Shown: in pieces, positions 33,780-42,203 of the stretch
Numbering within the stretch: the first letter of the stretch is position 1
How the letters are laid out: every line of letters begins with the position of its first letter
Source of the DNA: Beijerinckiaceae bacterium
GTDB lineage: Bacteria > Pseudomonadota > Alphaproteobacteria > Rhizobiales > Beijerinckiaceae
Length of the DNA stretch: 53,558 nucleotides
Direction of reading: 5' to 3'
Assembly: GCA_004298435.1 (NCBI GenBank)
Contig: SCSF01000081.1
Span: 1-53,558, forward strand
Position numbers and translations under genes: made by a program
The notes under the pieces: model-generated
The model's database searches: none
What the model was told of the DNA's origin: nothing
What the model saw: the letters and a program-made list of their open reading frames with translations, nothing else

Positions 33780-34754
33780 ATGGTCAAGGCAGTTCGGGTC
33801 CATGAATATGGCGGACCGGAAGTCATGCAGATTGAGGACATCGAACTGCCGCCGCCGGGTCCTGGCGAGGTCCGCGTCCGCAATCATGCGATCGGCGTCA
33901 ACTTCATCGACACTTATTTCCGCAGCGGTCATTATCCGGTTCCGCGAAAGCCCTTCATTCCCGGCAATGAAGCGGCAGGCGAGATAACCGCCATTGGCGC
34001 AGGGGTGAAAAGCTTCGCGCCCGGCGATCGCGTCGGCTATACGGTGAGCCTCGGCTGCTATGCGCAAGAGCGCAATGTGGAGGCCGCGCGGCTCATCAAA
34101 CTGCCGGAGGCGATTTCATACGAAACAGCCGCCGCGATGATCCTGAAAGGTCTGACAGCGCAATATCTCCTGCGCCGCACCTACAAGGTGAAAAAAGGCG
34201 ACACCATCCTCGTTCATGCCGCCGCTGGCGGGGTAGGGCTGATCCTCTGCCAATGGGGCAAAGCCCTTGGCGCGCACGTTATAGGGACGGCTGGCTCGGC
34301 GGAGAAGGCGGAGCTTGCGAAAAGGGCCGGCGCGGAGAGCGTGATTCTCTATAACGAGGTCGATTTTGCAGAAGCGGTGAAAGCGCTCACAAGGGGCAAG
34401 CTCTGCAATGTCGTTTATGATGGCGTCGGCAAGAAGACGTTTCCGGGTTCGCTCGATTGCCTGCGGCCGCTCGGCATGTTCGTGAGCTTCGGTTCGGCCT
34501 CAGGGCCGATCGATGCGTTCGATCTCGGACTTCTGTCGCGGAAAGGCTCGCTCTTTGCGACGCGGCCGATGCTTTACAGCTACATCGCGAAGCGCAGCGA
34601 TCTCGACAGGATGACTAACGATCTCATCAATGTCGTAACAAGTGGCGAGGTCAGAATCCCGGTCAATGCCACTTACAGACTCGACGAGGCGGTTACCGTT
34701 CACAAAGCGCTCGAAGCGCGTGAAACGACAGGCGCGACGGTTCTGCTGCCATAA
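33780..34754 (+). CDS. Quinone oxidoreductase (MDR family, QorA-like)
   Basis: NADPH-dependent zeta-crystallin-like oxidoreductase of 324 residues, normal length. Features: the N-terminal GroES-like domain with NHAIGVNFIDTYFRSGHY (family signature), GNEAAGEITAIG, and the cofactor loop VHAAAGGVGLILCQ. No structural-zinc cysteines are seen, as expected for the zinc-free branch. It reduces quinones or other enones by one or two electrons. GGGAG is present upstream of the ATG. Downstream is a repeat element and a bidirectional terminator. Confidence 0.9.
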   Translation: MVKAVRVHEYGGPEVMQIEDIELPPPGPGEVRVRNHAIGVNFIDTYFRSGHYPVPRKPFIPGNEAAGEITAIGAGVKSFAPGDRVGYTVSLGCYAQERNVEAARLIKLPEAISYETAAAMILKGLTAQYLLRRTYKVKKGDTILVHAAAGGVGLILCQWGKALGAHVIGTAGSAEKAELAKRAGAESVILYNEVDFAEAVKALTRGKLCNVVYDGVGKKTFPGSLDCLRPLGMFVSFGSASGPIDAFDLGLLSRKGSLFATRPMLYSYIAKRSDLDRMTNDLINVVTSGEVRIPVNATYRLDEAVTVHKALEARETTGATVLLP

Positions 34755-34765
34755 GGCAACTCAAG

Positions 34766-34820
34766 ACAGCCCTCATGCTGAGGAGGCTGCGTAGCAGCCG
34801 TCTCGAAGCACGAGGGCTGT
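34766..34820. repeat. Palindromic element of the CCTCATGCTGAGG type
   Basis: Outer arms ACAGCCCTC (34766-34774) / GAGGGCTGT (34812-34820) enclose an inner hairpin GGCTGC-GTA-GCAGCC (34785-34799), giving a cruciform-like fold. The layout matches dispersed intergenic palindromes common in Rhizobiales. Confidence 0.6.
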
Positions 34821-34825
34821 AGAAT

Positions 34826-34870
34826 TAAAAAAGCGGCGGCCAGATGAAACTGCCGCCGCTGATTTTTTTT
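34826..34870. terminator. Bidirectional terminator
   Basis: AGCGGCGGC (34832-34840) pairs with GCCGCCGCT (34852-34860) around an 11-nt loop; an A-run lies on the left and an eight-T run on the right, so both convergent transcripts can terminate here. Confidence 0.85.
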
Positions 34871-34890
34871 GCGTGAAGTGCGCGGGCTTC

Positions 34891-35394
34891 TTATTCGCCC
34901 TTCAAATGCTTGTTGCACTCGCTGTAATAGCCGCCGCCCTTCTCGATCCAGCGCAGGCCGCCGTTTGAGTTGTTGGCCTTGTTGGCATGGTACTGGTCAA
35001 GGCAGGTCTTTAGCCGCGCCTTGCCGGCCGAAAGATTGGCGTATTTCGTATCGACCGTCCTCGGAAAGACGACATGCCCGGTAGCCATCGGCGCCGGAGA
35101 AGCCGGGTGCGTTTTTCTTGTCGTGGTCCGCTCGGCGGGCGCGGGCGCTGCCTGCGGAGCCGCGGCAGGAGCAGCCGTCGATTTGGGCGACGTGCCCTTC
35201 AGTTCGGCGGCACATTGCTTGTAGAACTGGTTCCACTTCTGGCCGTTGAGCGTATTCGCGCTCTTTGCGCTTTGGTATTTCTGACTGCACTGTTTCCGGA
35301 CGGATTCCGCGTTGGCGGAACTTGCCAGCGCGAAGCTGGCGATCACAACAGCGCTTGCAAGGGCCAGCCCCTGCCGCCAAACAAAGCCCGACAT
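34891..35394 (-). CDS. Secreted protein with duplicated two-Cys module
   Basis: 167-residue exported protein of unknown function. After a signal peptide ending ANAES come two related modules: residues about 34-66 (RKQCSQKYQSAKSANTLNGQ...CAAELKG) and about 127-166 (LKTCLDQYHANKANNSNGG...CNKHLKG). Each has the pattern C-x3-Y-x2-(A/N)K-x3-NG-x2-W...C-x3-LKG. An Ala/Pro/Thr-rich linker joins them. Each module could form one disulfide in the periplasm. The pattern recalls PsiF-type repeats, and a smaller Cys protein lies next door on the same strand. Confidence 0.7.
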   Translation of the reverse strand: MSGFVWRQGLALASAVVIASFALASSANAESVRKQCSQKYQSAKSANTLNGQKWNQFYKQCAAELKGTSPKSTAAPAAAPQAAPAPAERTTTRKTHPASPAPMATGHVVFPRTVDTKYANLSAGKARLKTCLDQYHANKANNSNGGLRWIEKGGGYYSECNKHLKGE

Positions 35395-35514
35395 CGCAAT
35401 TCTCCTTTTGGATACGTTTTTGATTATGCGGACATGCTTTACAGCTAGCCCTTTACATGCGCGTTTATGAATGCCCGATGTACCGGAGGTGAGCTACTTC
35501 TCGGGAAAGCGCAT

Positions 35515-35730
35515 CTATTGCATGCCTTCGCTTTCGCATTTTTTCAGAAAATTGGTTTTGACAATGCCTTTGTAGCTCTTGGCAACAGCCTGCTTTTTGC
35601 AGCAGCTTGTGACGGAGCTTTTTAGCGCTGCGCCGTGAAGCGCTTTGGCGGGCTTGCAGCTCATGCTTTCAGCGGCGAAGGCACTGCCGGCGAAGGCGGT
35701 GATGAAGATGGCAAGGGCAATGGTTTTCAT
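35515..35730 (-). CDS. Small secreted PsiF-repeat-like protein
   Basis: 71-residue exported protein: signal peptide (MKTIALAIFITAFAGSAFA), then two short Cys-bearing units, SCKPAKALHGAALKSSVTSC and CKKQAVAKSYKGIVKTNFLKKC. The second closely follows the PsiF repeat form (C, Ala/Lys-rich, KG, F-x-K-x-C). PsiF in E. coli responds to phosphate starvation, but its molecular role is unknown, and the assignment here rests on a short pattern. GAGGGA lies upstream of the ATG. It is 120 bp from the preceding two-module protein on the same strand. Confidence 0.6.
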   Translation of the reverse strand: MKTIALAIFITAFAGSAFAAESMSCKPAKALHGAALKSSVTSCCKKQAVAKSYKGIVKTNFLKKCESEGMQ

Positions 35731-35875
35731 CGAAATTCCCTCGAATTTGAGCTGTCGCTAGGGGGATCCTCTCGACAATCCGCCGTCGTAAGGGTGGATA
35801 CCGCAATCTAATCAGCGATCTGCAACCTGGTCAATTCTGTCGCAGGGGGACGGGCGGCTCAGGTTGCTGACTTTC

Positions 35876-36742
35876 TCACTTATGGTCCAGCCGCGCGATG
35901 AGGCTTGACGTGTCCCAGCGTGCGCCGCCCATCTTCTGAACTTCTGAATAAAACTGATCGACGAGCGCGGCGAGCGGCAGGTTGGAGCCATTGCGGCGTG
36001 CTTCATCGAGGCAGATGCCGAGATCCTTGCGCATCCAGTCGACGGCAAATCCGAAATCGAACTCGCCCTGCAACATTGTCTTGTAGCGGTTTTCCATCTG
36101 CCAGGATTGCGCCGCACCTTTCGAGATCACATCGATGACGGCTTCCATATCGAGCCCGGCATTGCGGCCGAACTGCAAGGCTTCCGCAAGACCCTGGACG
36201 ATGCCGGCGATGCAGATCTGGTTGCACATCTTGGTCAACTGGCCGGCACCTGCGCCGCCGAGAAGCCGGCAGGCGCGCGCATAGGAGCGTATGGCTGGCT
36301 CGACCTTTGCGTAATCGTCGGCATCGCCGCCACACATCACGGTGAGCACGCCGTTTTCCGCGCCGGCCTGGCCGCCGGACACCGGCGCATCGACAAAGCC
36401 GAGGCCGCGGGCTTTCGCCGCTTTATCGAGATCGCGCGCGAGCGTTGCTGAATCTGTCGTGTGATCGACAAAGACGGCGCCTTCCGTCATGCCCGCGAAA
36501 GCGCCATCTTCGGCCAGCGCCACCGCGCGCACGTCGTCATCATTGCCGACGCAGGCAAAAACGATTTCCTGGTTGCGCGCCGCTGCGCCTGGCGTCGCCG
36601 CCGACTTGCCGCTGAACTCCGAAACCCATTTCTCCGCCCGCTCTGCGTGACGGTTATAGACCGTGACCTCGTGTCCGTGTTTTTGCAAATGACCAGCCAT
36701 GGGATAGCCCATGACGCCGAGCCCGAGAAATGCGACTTTCAT
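35876..36742 (-). CDS. NAD(P)-dependent beta-hydroxyacid dehydrogenase
   Basis: 288-residue oxidoreductase of the 3-hydroxyisobutyrate dehydrogenase/GLYR family. It starts with the Rossmann motif FLGLGVMGYPMAGHL, and shows FVDAPVSGGQAGAENG (substrate-binding loop), the catalytic Lys in GQLTKMCNQI, and a C-terminal KDLGICLDEARR segment. Substrates in the family include 3-hydroxyisobutyrate, tartronate semialdehyde and succinic semialdehyde; the exact one is not clear. AAGGA precedes the ATG at 36742, and longer frames are discounted. It stands alone between the small Cys protein gene and a repeat element. Confidence 0.88.
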   Translation of the reverse strand: MKVAFLGLGVMGYPMAGHLQKHGHEVTVYNRHAERAEKWVSEFSGKSAATPGAAARNQEIVFACVGNDDDVRAVALAEDGAFAGMTEGAVFVDHTTDSATLARDLDKAAKARGLGFVDAPVSGGQAGAENGVLTVMCGGDADDYAKVEPAIRSYARACRLLGGAGAGQLTKMCNQICIAGIVQGLAEALQFGRNAGLDMEAVIDVISKGAAQSWQMENRYKTMLQGEFDFGFAVDWMRKDLGICLDEARRNGSNLPLAALVDQFYSEVQKMGGARWDTSSLIARLDHK

Positions 36743-36875
36743 TCTGGCGTCCTTCAAACGTGAGCGGCAAACAGCATGCAGCGTCCGCAAGCGCTGATCA
36801 AAGCATGCGGCGGGAATTCAATTCAATATCGGTTGGTATATCGATCCAGTCTAGTTTAGCTGCTGATGTCGCGAT

Positions 36876-36919
36876 GCGGACCGGAGGTCCGCAATCCGGA
36901 CCGCGGACCTCCAGTCCGC
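36876..36919. repeat. Dispersed triple-hairpin element, copy 3
   Basis: GCGGACC-GGA-GGTCCGC (36876-36892), GCAATCCGGACCGC (36891-36904) and GCGGAC-CTCCA-GTCCGC (36903-36919). Sequence differs from copies 1 and 2 at many positions, but most changes are compensated in the outer stems, so the fold is kept. Confidence 0.75.
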
Positions 36920-36969
36920 AAGTCGAGCTTTCTTCACGCAAACCGGAAGCGACTTCGCTTGAGAACGAC

Positions 36970-38193
36970 CTAGAAAATCGGGAGTCCCGGCAAAACGCGG
37001 CGAAGCCGCATGATCCTGCCGAGCATTTTTGGATCCTGCTTGATCCGCCGCTTCATTTTCAGCCGGCACTTCGCATAGAGCGCACAGAGCCGCCCGTGAA
37101 TGCCGATTGGCAAAACGATGTCGAAGAGCGGCACGGTTGTATCGCAGTAGCTTCCCTTATAGCGCGCTTCGCCGATGCCGAGATCGAAGCCGGCCACGCC
37201 GCCATCGCATTGGCTTGCGACGAGCCGCATCAGCAGAAGATCGCCCGGGCTTGATTTGGCGATTCCCGGATCGTTGTCGAAGGAATTGACAAGGCAACTG
37301 AAATGATTGCGGTGCGCTGCGCCGGCATAAGTTGCGATAATGCGATCGCCAAGTTTGAGCGCCTGAAACGTCAGCCACGGGGCGCGATTGCCTCGCGGCA
37401 TGGCCAGCCTTTCGAGAAAGGCGCGCATCGATGGATCAGCGAAATCAGCTTCGATCGAGCGAGCCTCGCAACGGGCGATCTTCTCGACGAGAAAAGCGTC
37501 GATGATGGCGCTGGCCGCGGCGGGCGTGTCATTGACCATCAAGGAGACAGGGCCGAGTTCAGCGAGCCGCGCCTCCTTCTTGCGCAATTTCTTGCGCGTA
37601 TCTTTTGAAAGTTTTTCTACGAGAAATTTTTCGCCGCATGGGCCGAGGTGTGTCGCATAAGCGAAACTCGGGCTCGGCTGATGCGGCAGAAGCGCGAGCG
37701 GATTAGCAGCGCCGCCCCAGTCGAAAGGCTGGTTCTTGAGAAGAAAAAGATGCGGTTTCGCGGGGCCGAGAGCCTTTGCCGTGGATTTGAAGAGAAAGCG
37801 CAGATCGGCGGCGGTAACGTCCATGTTGGGACGAAACAGGCCAAGATTGAAATTCGATTCCTTGCCGCCGAGAAAGCGCGCGATCCGGAACGGCCCGTTG
37901 CGTTCGACGCCCAGACAGATCAACGCTGCGGGCCTGTCATACCGATCTTTACCAAGAATGAACAAAGGCTCGATGCGGCGTGTTGCGCCGATTGTCTCGA
38001 GCCAGGGGATCGTGAAAGCCCGCGTCTGATAGGCAGAAACCGGCGCGACTGCCTCGAGTTCAGCCCAAGCGGCGACGACTGCCGAAGCATCGCGATGCAC
38101 TTCGACACTGGTGATTACTGTTTCCGGAGACGTCGTTTGCCATTCTTCTTCCGCTGCATCACATGCAGGGAGAAGCGGGGAGTACTCCGTCAT
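36970..38193 (-). CDS. GNAT/FemAB-like acyltransferase (BioF2-like, Acetyltransf_6)
   Basis: 407-residue cytoplasmic protein with the double-GNAT architecture of the BioF2-like/FemAB group: a central basic stretch (KLSKDTRKKLRKKEARLAELG) starts the second half, and VAGFDLGIGEARYKGSYCD is the motif that marks the family near its C-terminus. Such proteins transfer acyl or aminoacyl groups, often in exopolysaccharide or cellulose biosynthesis. Start choice is uncertain: an upstream ATG at 38229 is possible and neither has a clear ribosome-binding site. It is divergent from a polysaccharide deacetylase gene, which supports a polysaccharide-modification role. Confidence 0.75.
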   Translation of the reverse strand: MTEYSPLLPACDAAEEEWQTTSPETVITSVEVHRDASAVVAAWAELEAVAPVSAYQTRAFTIPWLETIGATRRIEPLFILGKDRYDRPAALICLGVERNGPFRIARFLGGKESNFNLGLFRPNMDVTAADLRFLFKSTAKALGPAKPHLFLLKNQPFDWGGAANPLALLPHQPSPSFAYATHLGPCGEKFLVEKLSKDTRKKLRKKEARLAELGPVSLMVNDTPAAASAIIDAFLVEKIARCEARSIEADFADPSMRAFLERLAMPRGNRAPWLTFQALKLGDRIIATYAGAAHRNHFSCLVNSFDNDPGIAKSSPGDLLLMRLVASQCDGGVAGFDLGIGEARYKGSYCDTTVPLFDIVLPIGIHGRLCALYAKCRLKMKRRIKQDPKMLGRIMRLRRVLPGLPIF

Positions 38194-38305
38194 TGTCGAC
38201 ACCGTTGGCCGATCCCTCGTTAATTGCATGAGGACAGGTTTAGCAACGAAAGATCAACGAGATCTTGCCAAGATGTCGGCGAGTTTCCTTAAAGGATACG
38301 TTTCA

Positions 38306-39358
38306 GTGGAAAGTAAGAATTTATTGATCGCGTCGGGGTTTTCCCTGTTCAGACTGACGCGTCTGCACCGGATTGCGGCGCCGTTCACACGCGGCCTTGG
38401 CGCGATCCTGATGTTCCATCGGGTGCGGCCTGCGGCGGCAGAACCGTTTTCTCCCAACGGACTTCTGGAAATTACGCCGGAATTTTTTGACGCCGTTCTG
38501 ACGAGGTTGAAGGCTCTCGGTTTCGCCATCCTGAGCCTCGATGACGCGGTTGCGCGATTGCGTGAGAACCGCGCTGGAGGGCAGCAGCCCTTTGCCGTGC
38601 TCACCTTCGACGACGGCACGCGCGACACGCGCGATTTTGCCCTGCCTGTGCTTGAGCGCCATCAGGCGCCATTCACCATGTTTGTGACGACGGGCTTCGC
38701 CGAGCGCAGCGCGCGGCTGTGGTGGGTGGAGCTGGAAGAAGCGATCCGCCATCTTCCGCAGATTGCGATCGACATTGAGGGCGAGGCGGTTAACCTGCCG
38801 GCAACCAGCACGGCAGAAAAAACGGCTGCTTTCAATCTGTTGTATCGCCGTCTGGTCGCGGGGCCTGAAGACCTCATGCTTGATGTGATCGGCCGGCTCA
38901 TGGCCAAGGCTGGGCTTGAGCCTGCGGCGCTGGTCGATGCGATTTGCCTCGACTGGAACGGCATCGAGACGATGGCGCGGCATCCGCTCTGCACGATCGG
39001 CGTCCACACTCTGACCCATGCGCGGCTCGCCAAGCATGGGGAAGAACTCGTGCGGCGGGAACTCAGCGAAAGCCGGCAGATCATTGAAAGCCGCATCGGC
39101 AAGCCGGCGCGCCATCTCGCCTATCCGGTGGGCGATCCGGCCTCCGCTGGCGCGCGTGAATTTGCGATTGCGGAAGAGCTTGGTTTCGCGAGCTCCGTGA
39201 CGACACGCCCCGGCATGATCTTTCCGCAGCACGCGATGCAAATGCAGGCGCTGCCGCGCCTGTCGATCAACGGCAACTGGCAAAGCCTCGATGCCGTCGA
39301 GATCCTGCTGTCGGGCGCGCCCTTCGCACTGTGGAATCTGGCGAAGAAGGTGGCTTGA
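38306..39358 (+). CDS. Polysaccharide deacetylase (NodB-homology, CE4)
   Basis: About 350 residues. The NodB domain shows the catalytic LTFDDGTRDTRDFALP motif and the metal-binding His pair in IGVHTLTHARLAK, followed by RHLAYPVGDPASAG. CE4 enzymes remove N- or O-acetyl groups from polysaccharides. The GTG at 38306 was chosen because AAAGGA lies nine bases upstream and the family starts about a dozen residues before the LTRLHRIAAPF segment; ATG codons at 38228 and 38273 are alternatives. No signal peptide is clear. The gene is divergent from the FemAB-like transferase and convergent with a DUF2842 gene. Confidence 0.82.
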   Translation: MESKNLLIASGFSLFRLTRLHRIAAPFTRGLGAILMFHRVRPAAAEPFSPNGLLEITPEFFDAVLTRLKALGFAILSLDDAVARLRENRAGGQQPFAVLTFDDGTRDTRDFALPVLERHQAPFTMFVTTGFAERSARLWWVELEEAIRHLPQIAIDIEGEAVNLPATSTAEKTAAFNLLYRRLVAGPEDLMLDVIGRLMAKAGLEPAALVDAICLDWNGIETMARHPLCTIGVHTLTHARLAKHGEELVRRELSESRQIIESRIGKPARHLAYPVGDPASAGAREFAIAEELGFASSVTTRPGMIFPQHAMQMQALPRLSINGNWQSLDAVEILLSGAPFALWNLAKKVA

Positions 39359-39369
39359 TATAGTAAGGC

Positions 39370-39582
39370 TCAGCTTGCGTCAGGCCGTTCCATCCATTTG
39401 ATGAGCGGCATCATCGGCAGGATCCAGCAGAGGCCAAGGACGGCATAGACGAGCGTCTGCACATACCAGGCGGCGCTCTGCACCGGCGGCGCTTGGGCCA
39501 GCACCATGGCGAGAAGCGCATAGATCGTCACAAAGCTGACCATGGCGATGCAGCCGATGAATTTGCGCAGCCTCTTGGGCAT
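39370..39582 (-). CDS. DUF2842 small membrane protein
   Basis: 70-residue protein with a basic N-terminus (MPKRLRKFIG) and two transmembrane helices (about 10-30 and 40-60), ending PLIKWMERPD. This matches the DUF2842 family, which is restricted to alphaproteobacteria and often neighbours ctaA. Function unknown. GGAGGT lies just upstream of the ATG. ctaA is divergent 227 bp away. Confidence 0.75.
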   Translation of the reverse strand: MPKRLRKFIGCIAMVSFVTIYALLAMVLAQAPPVQSAAWYVQTLVYAVLGLCWILPMMPLIKWMERPDAS

Positions 39583-39809
39583 TGGACCTCCAATAACGAT
39601 TGCTGAAAGTCGCAGATTTCGCGGAAGAAATCATGCCCGTGGGCGCAACGCGACAATCAGCCACGCTATTCCTGCATGAGGCAGCGAATGAGCGCGACAT
39701 GATCGCGGCTTGATGATGCCTGCGATGTGAGGCAAATGCAGTTCGCGTCAAGCGGCTGAAACAACAGCCTTAGCCGACGCTTTATCCAATTCCTGTCCCC
39801 AGGATGCCC

Positions 39810-40919
39810 ATGACAGAAGCTTCGATCGCGGCCGTCCCGGCCCGCAAGGCCGTCACCGATGATGCAGCGCGCCGCGCAGTCCGTATCTGGCTATGGACGG
39901 TTGCCGCGCTTGTCTTTGCCATGGTGGTCGTCGGCGGCTCGACGCGGCTCACGGAGTCGGGCCTCTCGATCACGGAATGGAAGCCGATCACTGGCGTATT
40001 GCCGCCGCTCACGCATGCCGCCTGGTTGGAGCAATTCGCGAGATACAAGGAGATTCCGCAATATAAGGATATGTTCTCGAACATGAATCTGAACGGCTTC
40101 AAGTTCATTTTCATGTGGGAATGGAGCCATCGTCAGTTGGGGCGCCTGATTGGCCTCGCCTTCGCGATCCCACTGATCGTTTTCTGGATCCGCGGCATGC
40201 TGCCGAAGGGCATGAAGGCGAAGCTGGTCGGCCTTCTCGCGCTTGGCGGTCTTCAGGGTTTCGTCGGCTGGTGGATGGTGTCTTCTGGCCTCGTGCATCG
40301 CGTCGAAGTCGCGCAGCAGCGCCTCGCCATTCACCTGACTTTGGCGTCTTTGACCTTCGCTGGTCTGATTTATCTCGCCTCGTCTCTCAAGCCGAAAGCG
40401 GTCGAGACATTGCCGGCGGCGCCGCGGATACGCCGCTTCGCCACATTCACGATCTGCGTCGTCTTTTTGCAGCTCTTTCTCGGAGCGCTGGTCGCGGGGC
40501 TGCGCGCCGGGCGCGCCTTCAACACCTGGCCGCTGATGGACGGCCATTTCATTCCGTCATCAAATCTGCTTCTGGCGATGTCGCCGATCTGGCGCAATTT
40601 CACCGACAATATCGCCATGGTGCAATTTCAGCATCGCATGGTCGGTTACACGCTGCTGGGCGTGACGCTCGTGCAGGCGCTTTGCGTGATGGCCTGGGCG
40701 CCGAAAAGCCGCGCCAAGCGCAGGGCTTTTCACCTGTTTGGGATCGTCTTCTTTCAGGCCTGCCTCGGCATTATGACGCTGCTTCTCGTCGTGCCGATCT
40801 GGGCGGGTCTGGTGCATCAGGCTTTCGCGATGTTTGTGCTCGCGGAGATGGTGATCTATCGCGAGTCCGTGTCGCGCCCACGGACTGAGGCCGCACCTCA
40901 GGCGCTGGCGAGAGCCTGA
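39810..40919 (+). CDS. ctaA: Heme A synthase (COX15/CtaA)
   Basis: Oxidises the C8 methyl of heme O to the formyl of heme A for aa3-type cytochrome oxidase. The 369-residue membrane protein has eight predicted helices in two similar halves. Conserved segments include VVVGGSTRLTESGLSITEWK, WEWSHRQLGR, GLVHRVEVAQQRLAIHL and QFQHRMVGY, which contain the heme-ligating histidines. AGGA five bases before the ATG at 39810 decides between two nearby starts. Its 3' end overlaps the convergent PLP-family gene by 22 bp. Confidence 0.95.
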   Translation: MTEASIAAVPARKAVTDDAARRAVRIWLWTVAALVFAMVVVGGSTRLTESGLSITEWKPITGVLPPLTHAAWLEQFARYKEIPQYKDMFSNMNLNGFKFIFMWEWSHRQLGRLIGLAFAIPLIVFWIRGMLPKGMKAKLVGLLALGGLQGFVGWWMVSSGLVHRVEVAQQRLAIHLTLASLTFAGLIYLASSLKPKAVETLPAAPRIRRFATFTICVVFLQLFLGALVAGLRAGRAFNTWPLMDGHFIPSSNLLLAMSPIWRNFTDNIAMVQFQHRMVGYTLLGVTLVQALCVMAWAPKSRAKRRAFHLFGIVFFQACLGIMTLLLVVPIWAGLVHQAFAMFVLAEMVIYRESVSRPRTEAAPQALARA

Positions 40920-42196
40920 TCGAGATCGGCGAGGATATCGCTGATATCTTCAAGGCCGATGGAGAGCCGGACGAGTCCCGGCTCAACGCCTGCGGCAGTC
41001 TTATCGGCATCGCTCAGATGCCGGTGCGTCGTTGCAGCGGGATGGCTGGCGCGCGATCGAACCGCGCCGCCGCCATTGGCAATGCCTGAATCCGTCAACG
41101 GCGAAAACAGCCGCAATCCTTGCAGGAAAGTCTCCGCCGCCTCATAGCCGCCGGTCATCTGACAGGTAAGGATGGCGCCTGCGCCCTGCGGGCAATAGCG
41201 CTTTGCAAGCCTGTGTGCCGTGTCCTCCGGCAGGCCCGGATAGGCCACTGGGCCAATGCTCTTATGTTGCGCAAGATATTCCGCAACGCGCAGCGCGTTT
41301 TCCGAATGGCGCTGCATGCGCAAGGCCAAAGTCTCAATGCCAGCGAAGACCAAAAAGCTGTTGAACGGCGGCAAGGCTGGCCCAAGACGGTTGAGGCCGA
41401 AGACGCGGCAGGCCAGCGCGAAGGCGAAATTGCCGAAGGTTTCGGCGAAGGTCACGCCGCCATAGTCGGGGCAGGGCGCGGAGAGCAGAGGAAAGCGCGT
41501 ATCCGACTGCCAGTCGAATGTGCCGCCATCGACGATGATGCCGCCGGCGGCGCAGTCCTGACCGGCGAGGAATGTCGCAGCCGAGTGAATGACGATATCG
41601 GCGCCATGCTCGAGAGGCCGCAGCAGATAGGGCGTGGCGAGCGTGTTATCGACGATCAGCGGCACGCGCGCGCCTTTGGCGATTTCGGCGATCGCCGCAA
41701 TGTCAGCGATACCGCCGCCGGGATAGGGGAAGGACTCGATGAAGATGGCTTTGGTTCGCGACGAGAGCGCCGCTGCGAAGCTTTCCGGGTCGGCGGGATC
41801 GCCCCGTGTCGTTTTCCAGCCAAGGCTTTTGCCGGCGCTATCGATCTGCTGCGGGCCATAGCGTCTGCTCCCAGTCAGGAGTTCGTCGCCCGGTTGCAGC
41901 AGCATATGGAAAACCAGAAACCGGGCTGCCTGGCCTGAGGCGACCGCCAGAGCGGCAGTGCCGCCTTCCAGCGCAGCAATCCGCTCTTCAAGCGCCGCCG
42001 TGGCCGGGTGGATGCTCGCGCCGAATGTCGTGCCGAAGCCTTCGAGCCCAAGCAGGGCGGTTGCCGGCCCGATATCCTCGAAGGCGCTCGTAGCTGAAGG
42101 ACCGAGCAGGAACTCGCTTCCGGAAAGGGATTCTGGTGGTGCGCCGGCATGGAGAGCGAGCGTCGCGAAGCCTGGGCCTCTGGCCTGGTCCGTCAT
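40898..42196 (-). CDS. Cys/Met-metabolism PLP-fold protein lacking the PLP lysine (OAH-sulfhydrylase-like pseudoenzyme)
   Basis: 432-residue protein that aligns end to end with O-acetylhomoserine aminocarboxypropyltransferases: GFATLALHAGA, LEERIAALEGGTAALAVASG, VDNTLATPYLLRPLEHGADIVIHS, and SHPAATTHRHL with VRLSIGLEDISD. The anchor motif normally reads HS(A/L)TK(F/Y)xGGHG; here it reads HSAATFLAGQD, with Thr208 (codon 41573-41575) where the PLP Lys should be. The phosphate-binding YTRxxNP segment is also changed to FGASIHP. The pyridine-ring Asp in VDNT is kept. A normal sulfhydrylase activity is therefore unlikely; a binding or regulatory role is inferred. AGGA precedes the ATG. The gene lies 7 bp after a CoA-binding protein gene. 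Confidence 0.85.
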   Translation of the reverse strand: MTDQARGPGFATLALHAGAPPESLSGSEFLLGPSATSAFEDIGPATALLGLEGFGTTFGASIHPATAALEERIAALEGGTAALAVASGQAARFLVFHMLLQPGDELLTGSRRYGPQQIDSAGKSLGWKTTRGDPADPESFAAALSSRTKAIFIESFPYPGGGIADIAAIAEIAKGARVPLIVDNTLATPYLLRPLEHGADIVIHSAATFLAGQDCAAGGIIVDGGTFDWQSDTRFPLLSAPCPDYGGVTFAETFGNFAFALACRVFGLNRLGPALPPFNSFLVFAGIETLALRMQRHSENALRVAEYLAQHKSIGPVAYPGLPEDTAHRLAKRYCPQGAGAILTCQMTGGYEAAETFLQGLRLFSPLTDSGIANGGGAVRSRASHPAATTHRHLSDADKTAAGVEPGLVRLSIGLEDISDILADLDQALASA

Positions 42197-42203
42197 AAAA
42201 TCC

